64,000 nucleotides of DNA. Source: JAJTHJ01 sp046316025 (lineage in GTDB: Bacteria; Pseudomonadota; Gammaproteobacteria; Burkholderiales; Burkholderiaceae_F). The notes beneath the pieces are model-generated. The model was given only the letters and a program-made list of their open reading frames with translations, was not told the origin of the DNA and searched no databases. Of this stretch, positions 17,888 to 24,272 are shown one piece after another (position 1 is the stretch's first letter; each line of letters opens with the position of its first letter). The stretch covers positions 62,001-126,000 of the forward strand of contig JBKCXU010000108.1 in assembly GCA_046316025.1 (NCBI GenBank), given 5' to 3'. The translations under genes and the position numbers were made by a program.

Positions 17888-18982
17888 GTGAACGAGCGGC
17901 TGTCCCGCACTTTCCAGTGCCGCAGCGGCGCGCAGACTTTCTTCCGCAACTCGCAGTGCCTGAACTGCCAAGGCCCGCTCGGCTATTGGGCGGACGAACG
18001 GCAACTGGTGGCACTCGACCCCGGCACAGCGGGCGACACCTGGCAGGCCGAAGGCGCCGCACCGCCGGCGAAGTTCTGCGCCAATCGCGACACTCCTGCC
18101 GGCTGCAACTGGCTGCTGGCGGACCACGAAGCGCATGCGTACTGCATCGCCTGTGGCCTGAACCACGCCATTCCGCTGGCGAGCGACCCCGACAACGCCC
18201 GCTGCTGGGGGTTGATCGAAGTCGCCAAGCGGCGGCTCGTCTCGCAACTGCTGGCGCTCGGCCTGCCGGTGCGCTCGAAAGTCGCCGACGACCCCGAGCA
18301 CGGCCTCGCCTTCGAGTTCCTGCGCTCGCCGCCCGACGGGCCGCGCGTGCTGACCGGGCACGCCAACGGGCTGATCACGCTCAACATCGAAGAAGCCGAC
18401 GACGCGCGGCGCGAAGCGATCCGCCACGCGCTGCGCGAGCCGTACCGCACGCTGCTCGGGCATTTTCGCCACGAAGTCGGCCACTATTACTGGGACCGGC
18501 TGGTGCGCGACGGGCCCTGGCTGGAGCCGTTCCGCGCGCTCTTCGGCGACGAGCGCGCCGACTATGCGGAGGCGCTCAAGCGCAACTACGAACAAGGCCC
18601 GCCGGCGGACTGGGCCGACCGCCACATCAGCGCCTACACCGCGACCCACCCTTGGGAAGACTGGGCCGAGACCTGGGCACGCTACCTGCACGTGGCCAAC
18701 AGCCTCGGCACCGCGTTGGGCTTTGGCCTGGACGGCGCCGGTCTCGAAAGCGACATCAAGCCGTTCACCCGCGCAAATCTGTACGCGCCCGACCACCCCG
18801 GCGCCGCGCGCTTCCAGGATCTGCGCAACGGCTGAATCGAGATGACCATGGTGTTGAACGAGCTGGCGCGCAGCCTGGGCCAGCACGACTTTTATCCGTT
18901 CGTGCTGTCGCGCCCGGCGGTGGCCAAGCGGCACTTCGTGCATCTGGTGGTCGAGGGCGCGCACCCCGCGCCCGCCGTTTGA
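17888..18982 (+). pseudogene. Zinc-ribbon metallopeptidase (DUF2248 type) interrupted by in-frame TGA
   Basis: GTG start; 364 codons with one internal TGA at 18833-18835 (codon 316). The N-terminal zinc ribbon has a Cys at residue 11 and the block SQCLNCQGPLGYW, then a second Cys cluster, and the peptidase motif HEVGHYYWD (His195-Glu196...His199) with downstream DERADYAEAL and THPWEDWAETWA. After the TGA the same frame continues with LNELARSLGQHDFYPFVLS, which matches the conserved C-terminus of the family, where Trp (TGG) is expected at the stop position. The simplest reading is a recent TGG to TGA nonsense mutation. If translated, the product would be 315 residues and lack the last helix. 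Its 5' end abuts a truncated gene. Confidence 0.75.
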
Positions 18983-19007
18983 CCGCCCCCGCCGCGCCCC
19001 GGATAAT
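18979..19007 (+). promoter_or_regulatory. Sigma-70 promoter of tRNA-Lys
   Basis: TTGACC (-35) and GATAAT (-10) are separated by 17 bases; the -10 ends 21 bases before the mature tRNA-Lys. The -35 box overlaps the final stop codon of the metallopeptidase remnant. Confidence 0.75.
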
Positions 19008-19028
19008 CGCGCCCTCTTTGCACGCGGC

Positions 19029-19104
19029 GGGTCGTTAGCTCAGTCGGTAGAGCAGCGGACTTTTAATCCGTTGGTCGCAGGTTCGAATCCTGCACGACCC
19101 ACCA
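19029..19104 (+). tRNA. tRNA-Lys (anticodon TTT)
   Basis: A 76-base cloverleaf with acceptor arm GGGTCGT pairing to ACGACCC and an encoded CCA end. The D-arm is AGCTCAGTCGGTAGAGC, the anticodon loop ACTTTTAAT gives anticodon TTT (Lys), and the T-arm has GGTTCGAATCC. A strong promoter lies just upstream and a GCCGGGC/GCCCGGC stem-loop (19136-19152) downstream. Confidence 0.97.
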
Positions 19105-19165
19105 TAAAACGTCGGTGACAGCGGTCGCCCGATTGGCCGGGCACCGCCCGGCACGGCTCGAAACC

Positions 19166-19414
19166 TCACACCGCCTTGCGGAAGTTCCCCTCGGGTGGCG
19201 GCCCGCAGCGCGCGACCATCAGCACCAGCGCGTCGAGCGAAAGCTAGCCGATCCGCCCGCGCAGCAGCGCATCGATTCACCGTTGCGTCGTCCCGAATTG
19301 GCGCGCGGCCTTGGCCTGCGTGAGTCCGTTCGCCTTGACGAAGCGTTCGACCCGGGTCATTAACTCACTGCGCAGGCACAGGTTGTGCGCTTCACCCGCG
19401 TCGAACCCAAGGGC
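19166..19414 (-). pseudogene. XRE-family HTH regulator with two in-frame stops
   Basis: Read on the minus strand, the frame gives GFDAGEAHNLCLRSELM, then RVERFVKANGLTQAKAA and RQFGTTQ. A TGA follows, then IDALLRGRIG, a TAG, and LSLDALVLMVARCG. This is the helix-turn-helix of the XRE/HigA-like family in one reading frame, broken by two stop codons at positions where the family has no stop. The 5' end is uncertain; the frame closes just behind the neighbouring oxygenase gene. Two independent stops make a functional protein unlikely. Confidence 0.7.
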
Positions 19415-19423
19415 CGCGATTCC

Positions 19424-20299
19424 TCACACCCCCGCCCCCACATACGCCCGCTCGCGTATCCACTTGGTCGCGATCCACTTCTCGCCGCGCACGACCGGGC
19501 TGCCGCCGTGCAGGGTGCGCTCGTCGAGGCGGCCGTCTTCGGCCAGATAGGCGAAGAAGGTGGCGTTGCCTTGGCGCGGCAGTACGTCCAGGCCCACGGT
19601 GGGGAAGATCGTGGCGCCACCGGCTTCCACGTCGTTGAGATAAATCACCACCGTTGCCACCCGTTGGCCGCCCTGCTGGAGCACGGCCTCGTTGCCGGGC
19701 AGCGCGGGGTCGAAGTAGTCGTGGTGCGGCTTGTACTCGCCGCCGGGCAAGTAGTGCAGGATTTGCAGCGGCTCGCCGTTTTCGACCGGGTAGCCCGACA
19801 GGTCGGCGAGGCGCTGCTCGATGCGACGGATCAACTCGTTCTCGCCGCGGCGAAAGTGCCCGCCGCGGCTGGTGCGGTCGGGGTGCTCGTCGTAGGCGCC
19901 GGTGTCGGGGTTGACGACGGTGGAGCGCCGCAAGCGCGCCTGCGCCAGCGCGACCATCTGCGCGCACTCGTCATCGGACAGCAGGCCGCCCAGCAACAGC
20001 ACGCGCGGGGCGTCGAGCTTGAAGAGCAGTTGCACCGGGCGGTCGGCGGTGCGCAGGGTGTTGCCGTCGTCGGCCATCAAGGCCACGGCGGGTGAGGCGC
20101 TGGGCGTCGGTACCGGCGCCGGCGCAAAGCGTGCGGCGGCCTTGTGCCACGCAAGGGCCGCCTGTGCGGCGCTGCGCGCATAGCCGGGCTTGTGACCGGC
20201 CGCCGTCAGCGCGCGCACCAGCGCGGCTTCGTCGGCGCCGGTGGCGATGGTCTGCGCCAGCCACTGGCGCAGGTCGGCGGGCAGAGTGTCGTAGCGCAT
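19424..20299 (-). CDS. Prolyl-4-hydroxylase-like 2OG-Fe(II) oxygenase
   Basis: A 291-residue cytoplasmic oxygenase. The C-terminal P4Hc domain has the iron ligands His192-x-Asp194 and His264, and the 2-oxoglutarate-binding Lys274 (GEKWIATKW). The block HYLPGGEYKPHHDYFDP is diagnostic. The first 75 residues are a helical region of unknown role. The ATG at 20299 follows from where the conserved protein begins; the upstream frame runs through a repeat. Bacterial homologues hydroxylate prolines in ribosome or elongation-factor proteins, but the target here is unknown. A broken XRE regulator lies directly downstream. Confidence 0.9.
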   Translation of the reverse strand: MRYDTLPADLRQWLAQTIATGADEAALVRALTAAGHKPGYARSAAQAALAWHKAAARFAPAPVPTPSASPAVALMADDGNTLRTADRPVQLLFKLDAPRVLLLGGLLSDDECAQMVALAQARLRRSTVVNPDTGAYDEHPDRTSRGGHFRRGENELIRRIEQRLADLSGYPVENGEPLQILHYLPGGEYKPHHDYFDPALPGNEAVLQQGGQRVATVVIYLNDVEAGGATIFPTVGLDVLPRQGNATFFAYLAEDGRLDERTLHGGSPVVRGEKWIATKWIRERAYVGAGV

Positions 20300-20411
20300 G
20301 CGACAAGCGTAGCGTGGGCCGGCGGGACTCAGGCTTTTCCCGACAGCTGCGGGCGCGTGCTCGCTTATAGTGCCGCGGTCGCTCAGCCGTACTTTGCGCG
20401 TCGGTGACGAG

Positions 20412-20456
20412 CCCTCACCCCCGGCCCCTCTCCCGCTGATGCGGGCGAGGGGGAGA
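20412..20456. repeat. Short family-A palindromic repeat
   Basis: CCCTCACCCCCGGCCCC with CTCCCGCTGATGCGGGCGAG forms a hairpin. It is a shortened copy of the elements at 24.1, 28.7 and 60.2 kb. It lies in the divergent gap between the oxygenase and the NTP/NDP-carrier genes. Confidence 0.75.
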
Positions 20457-20469
20457 AAACCTGCCACCC

Positions 20470-21801
20470 GTGACCGCCCTCGCCTCTGCGCACGCCGGCC
20501 CGCTGGACCGCTTGCTGCGGCTCTTTGCCGACGTGCATCCCGGCGAGGGCGGCCGCCTGCTGCTGCTGGCGCTGAACCTGTTTTTGCTGCTCGCCGCCTA
20601 CTACGTGATGAAGCCGGTGCGCGAGGTGCTGATCCTCGCCGCACCGGGCGGCGCGGAACTGAAGAGCTACGCCTACGGCGCGCAGGCGCTGTTGCTGCTC
20701 GGGCTGGTGCCGGCGTACAGCGCGCTCGCCACGCGGCTGCCGCGGCGCCGGCTGATCAACGTGGTGAGCGCCTTCTTCATCCTCTGTCTGCCTGTGTTTT
20801 ATCTGCTGGCGCGGGCGCAGGCGCCGATCGGCCTGGTGTTCTTTCTGTGGATCGGCGTCTTCAGCCTGATGGTGGTCGCGCAGTTCTGGGCTTACGCCAA
20901 CGATGTTTACACACCGGACGCCGGCAAGCGGCTCTTTGCGACGATCGCCTTCGGCGCTTCGGCCGGCGCGGTGGCGGGCGCGTGGATTTCCGGCCACCTG
21001 ATCGACGTGCTCGGCGTCAATGAACTGCTGCTCGCCGCGGCGGCGATCCTCGCAGCGAGCCAGTTGCTCTTCAACCTGATCGACCTGCGCGGCAGCGAGC
21101 CGACGGCCGGCGCCACGCGCAAGGCGGATGTCGCCATCGGCGGCGATGGCGCCTTCGCACTGCTGCTGCGCAGCCGCTATCTGCTGCTGATGGCAGCGCT
21201 GATGCTGCTGCTCAACTGGGTCAACTCGGCGGGCGAATACATCCTGTCGGCGGTCGTCACCCACACCGCGGATGCCGAGATCGCCGCCGGCACGCTCGCC
21301 GCCGGCGACCGCGGACACTTTATCGGCGCGTTTTTCTCCGAGTACTTTCAGCTCGTCAACGTGATCGGCATGCTGCTGCAACTGTTCGTCGTCGCGCGGC
21401 TGGTGCAGTGGGTCGGCGTGCCGGTGGCGCTGTGCGTGCTGCCGGTCATTGCGCTCGGCAGCTACGCGGTAGCCGCGCTGCTGCCGTCGCTGGCGATCCT
21501 GCGCTGGGTCAAGACCGCGGAGAATTCGGTCGACTACTCGCTGATGAACACCGTGCGCCAGATGCTGTTTCTGCCCACCACGCGCGAGGAGAAGTTCAAG
21601 GTCAAGCAGGTCATCGACAGCCTGGTCGTGCGCGCGGGCGACGTGCTGTCCGCGCTCACCGTGTACGTCGGTACGACGTTCTTCGCGCTCGGCGTGGCGG
21701 GCTTTGCCTGGATCAACGTTTTGCTGGTGCTGCTGTGGCTGACGCTGGCGGTGGCCACCGGTATCGAGTTTCGGCGGCGCAGCGCGGCGGTGCAGAAGTG
21801 A
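20470..21801 (+). CDS. NTP/NDP-exchange (ADP/ATP translocase-like) membrane carrier
   Basis: A 443-residue membrane protein with about 12 helices, related to the bacterial/plastid ATP:ADP antiporter family (Tlc/NTT) within the MFS. GTG start. Typical blocks are AYYVMKPVREVLIL, FWAYANDVYTPDAGKRLF (the highly conserved loop with its Lys) and EKFKVKQVIDSLVVRAGDV. Many free-living bacteria carry such proteins with unknown substrates; nucleotide exchange is known mainly from intracellular parasites. The stop overlaps the next gene start (GTGA), so it is translationally coupled to an amino-acid or dicarboxylate symporter fusion. Confidence 0.88.
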   Translation: MTALASAHAGPLDRLLRLFADVHPGEGGRLLLLALNLFLLLAAYYVMKPVREVLILAAPGGAELKSYAYGAQALLLLGLVPAYSALATRLPRRRLINVVSAFFILCLPVFYLLARAQAPIGLVFFLWIGVFSLMVVAQFWAYANDVYTPDAGKRLFATIAFGASAGAVAGAWISGHLIDVLGVNELLLAAAAILAASQLLFNLIDLRGSEPTAGATRKADVAIGGDGAFALLLRSRYLLLMAALMLLLNWVNSAGEYILSAVVTHTADAEIAAGTLAAGDRGHFIGAFFSEYFQLVNVIGMLLQLFVVARLVQWVGVPVALCVLPVIALGSYAVAALLPSLAILRWVKTAENSVDYSLMNTVRQMLFLPTTREEKFKVKQVIDSLVVRAGDVLSALTVYVGTTFFALGVAGFAWINVLLVLLWLTLAVATGIEFRRRSAAVQK

Positions 21802-24035
21802 ACACGCCCGCCGCTTCCCTGCCCCAGCGCCGCGGCTGGCCGCAACTCAGTCTGTCCACGCAGATCCTGATCGGCCTGGCGCTCGGCGTGGTGCTGGGCG
21901 TGGTGGTCGGCGAGCCGATCGCGGTCTTGCAGCCGGTCGCCGACATCTACATCCGGCTGGTGCAGATGACGGTGCTGCCCTATCTGGTGGTGACACTGAT
22001 CGTGGCATTGGGCGAACTCGACGCCGCCCGCGCGCGGCAACTCGCACTCGCCGGCGGCGCGCTGCTGCTGCTCTTCTGGGCGCTGACGCTGGCCGTGATC
22101 GGTCTGCTGCCGCTGGCATTGCCGCACATCGAAAGCGCCTCTTTCTTCAGCCACGCGCTGACCGAACCGCGCCAGACCCTGTCGCTGATCGACACCTACT
22201 TCGCGGCCAACCCGTTCAACGCGCTCGCCAACACGGTGGTGCCGGCGGTGGTGCTGTTCTCCTGCGCGATCGGCGTGGCGCTGATCGGTCTGCCGCGCAA
22301 GCGCGCGCTGCTGGCCGGGCTGCGCACGCTGGAGCAGGCCATCGTGCGCGTCACGCAGTTCGTGATCCGCACCACGCCGATCGGCGTCTTGGCTATCGCC
22401 GCGGTGGCGGCCGGCACGCTCGACCTCGACACCCTGCAACGGCTGCAAGCCTATTTCCTGCTTTTTGCCGCCGGCGCCCTGCTGCTCGCCTTCGTGGTGC
22501 TGCCGCTCGTCGTCACGGCACTTACGCCGCTGCGTTACCGCGAAGTGGTGAGCGTGGCCGGCGATGCGCTGCTCACCGCCTTTGTCGCCAACAGCGTCTT
22601 CATCGTGCTGCCGATCCTGGTCGAGCGGATGCGCGAACTGCTGCGTCAACGCCAACTCGCCTCGCCGACGACGGATTCCACCATCGAGGTGCTGGTGCCG
22701 CTCGCCTTTGTCTTCCCCAACGCCGGCAAGCTGTTCACGCTGCTCTTCGTGCCCTACGCGGCCTGGCTGGCGGGCGATGCGTTGACCGCACCGGGCTACG
22801 CCACGCTGTTCGGCGCCGGGGTGTTTGCGTACTTCGCCAAGGCGCAGGTGGCGCTGCCTTTCCTGATGGATCTGGTCGGTGTGCCGCACGATTATTTTCA
22901 GCTCTACATCCCGACCACCATCCTGACCGGCAAGTTCGACTCGATGCTCTCGGCGGCGGCCCTGGTGGCCTTTGGCCTGCTGGGCGCGGCGGCGGCTGGC
23001 GGGTTTCTGCGCATCGTGCCCGGCCGCGTACTGCGCGCGGCCGCGTTGATCGTCGCCGCCACCGTCGTGACCGTGCTCGGCATGCGTGTGCTGCTCGCCG
23101 CCACACTGGACACCGAGTACCGCAAGGGCGAGGCGCTCGCCAACATGCACGCGCCGCGCGGGCCGCTGCCGGTGGTCGTGCGCGACGGCCCGCCGCCGCC
23201 GGATACCGGCCCCGGTACCGCTTTCGAGCGCATCCGCGAGCGCGGCTCGCTGCGCGTGGGATACGTGCAGAACCGGCCGCCCTTTGCCTTTCGCAACCGC
23301 GCCGGCGAACTCGTCGGCATGGATGTCGAACTGGCCGGCCTGCTGGCGCGGGATCTGGGTGTCGCGCATCTGGAGTTCGTAGGCGGCGAATGGGACGAGG
23401 TCGTCCCGCTGCTGCTCGACGACCGCATCGATGTGCTGGTGAGCGTGCCTTACGTGCGGCGCCTGCTGCCGCTGGTGCATTACTCGCGGCCCTACCTGGA
23501 CGGCGTGATCGGCTTTGCCGTGCCCGACGGCCGGCGCCACGAGTTCTCCACGCTGGCCGCGCTGCGGCGTGGCGGGCCGCTGATCCTCGGCCTGCGCAGC
23601 GACGACGCCGCGCTGCGCGAGGAACTGCGCGCCGCGCTGCCCGGCGTGGACATCGGCTTCACCTTGGTTGCCGCGCCGAGCGACTTTTTCGAGGGGCGGC
23701 GGCCGGAGGTCGATGCGCTGGCGATGCTGGCGCAGGAGGCGGCGGCGATGTCGCTGCTCTACCCGCAGTACTCGGTGGCCGTATTGCAGCCCAACCCGCC
23801 GGCGGTGCCGGTGGGCTTTGCCGTGCGCAAGGGCCACGCCGAGCTCGGCGCCTTTATCGACAACTGGCTGGAGATTCAGAAAGCCTCCGGCACCGTGCGT
23901 CGCGCGCACGACTACTGGGTGCTGGGCCGTGGCGCCGAGCCGCCGCCGCGCCGCTGGTCGGTGTTGCGCGACGTGTTCGGTTGGCAGGGTGGGCGTGGGG
24001 TGGCCGATGGCGGCCGGGATGATCGTAGGGATTGA
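21798..24035 (+). CDS. Fusion: dicarboxylate/amino-acid:cation symporter + periplasmic solute-binding domain
   Basis: A 745-residue membrane protein. GTG start overlapping the previous stop. Residues about 15-425 form an SDF-family (GltP/DctA) symporter with VQMTVLPYLVVTLI, TTPIGVLAI and FPNAGKLFTL segments, eight helices and two re-entrant hairpins. Residues about 440-460 are an extra hydrophobic helix. Residues about 473-735 form a complete SBP_bac_3 binding domain (GSLRVGYVQNRPPFAFRN, GELVGMDVELAGLLARDL). Logically the binding domain faces the periplasm and would deliver solute to the carrier. It is coupled to the NTP/NDP carrier-like gene upstream. Confidence 0.9.
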   Translation: MNTPAASLPQRRGWPQLSLSTQILIGLALGVVLGVVVGEPIAVLQPVADIYIRLVQMTVLPYLVVTLIVALGELDAARARQLALAGGALLLLFWALTLAVIGLLPLALPHIESASFFSHALTEPRQTLSLIDTYFAANPFNALANTVVPAVVLFSCAIGVALIGLPRKRALLAGLRTLEQAIVRVTQFVIRTTPIGVLAIAAVAAGTLDLDTLQRLQAYFLLFAAGALLLAFVVLPLVVTALTPLRYREVVSVAGDALLTAFVANSVFIVLPILVERMRELLRQRQLASPTTDSTIEVLVPLAFVFPNAGKLFTLLFVPYAAWLAGDALTAPGYATLFGAGVFAYFAKAQVALPFLMDLVGVPHDYFQLYIPTTILTGKFDSMLSAAALVAFGLLGAAAAGGFLRIVPGRVLRAAALIVAATVVTVLGMRVLLAATLDTEYRKGEALANMHAPRGPLPVVVRDGPPPPDTGPGTAFERIRERGSLRVGYVQNRPPFAFRNRAGELVGMDVELAGLLARDLGVAHLEFVGGEWDEVVPLLLDDRIDVLVSVPYVRRLLPLVHYSRPYLDGVIGFAVPDGRRHEFSTLAALRRGGPLILGLRSDDAALREELRAALPGVDIGFTLVAAPSDFFEGRRPEVDALAMLAQEAAAMSLLYPQYSVAVLQPNPPAVPVGFAVRKGHAELGAFIDNWLEIQKASGTVRRAHDYWVLGRGAEPPPRRWSVLRDVFGWQGGRGVADGGRDDRRD

Positions 24036-24104
24036 CGGGAGGTTGACGTGTTTGGATTTCTTGCTGAGCAAGTTTGCGCGGTGGACTTCGTGGGTTGCGG
24101 TCTT

Positions 24105-24261
24105 CCCTCACCCCAACCCCTCTCCCGGGGGGGCGGAGCCGGGGTTTCGCAAAGCGATAGCTTTGCGCCGACGAAGCGACGCGCGCCTGCCCGCGCGCGG
24201 CTACGGGGCCTAAACAACCCTCTCCCCCCGGGAGAGGGTGGCGCGAAGCGCCCGGTGAGGG
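24105..24261. repeat. Family-A palindromic repeat at the dikinase 5' end
   Basis: Long element with ends CCCTCACCCCAACCCC and GGTGAGGG, internal hairpins CTCTCCCGGGGGGG / CCCCCCGGGAGAGGG and GCAAAGCGATAGCTTTGC. The dikinase frame is open through it, and its GGTGAGGGAAG end supplies the likely ribosome site or an alternative GTG start. Confidence 0.85.
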
Positions 24262-24272
24262 AAGACCGCGAC

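Noticed and set aside
18833..18835. Selenocysteine or programmed readthrough at the metallopeptidase TGA
   Set aside because: The family position expects Trp, not Cys, and I saw no obvious bSECIS hairpin behind it. A nonsense mutation is simpler.
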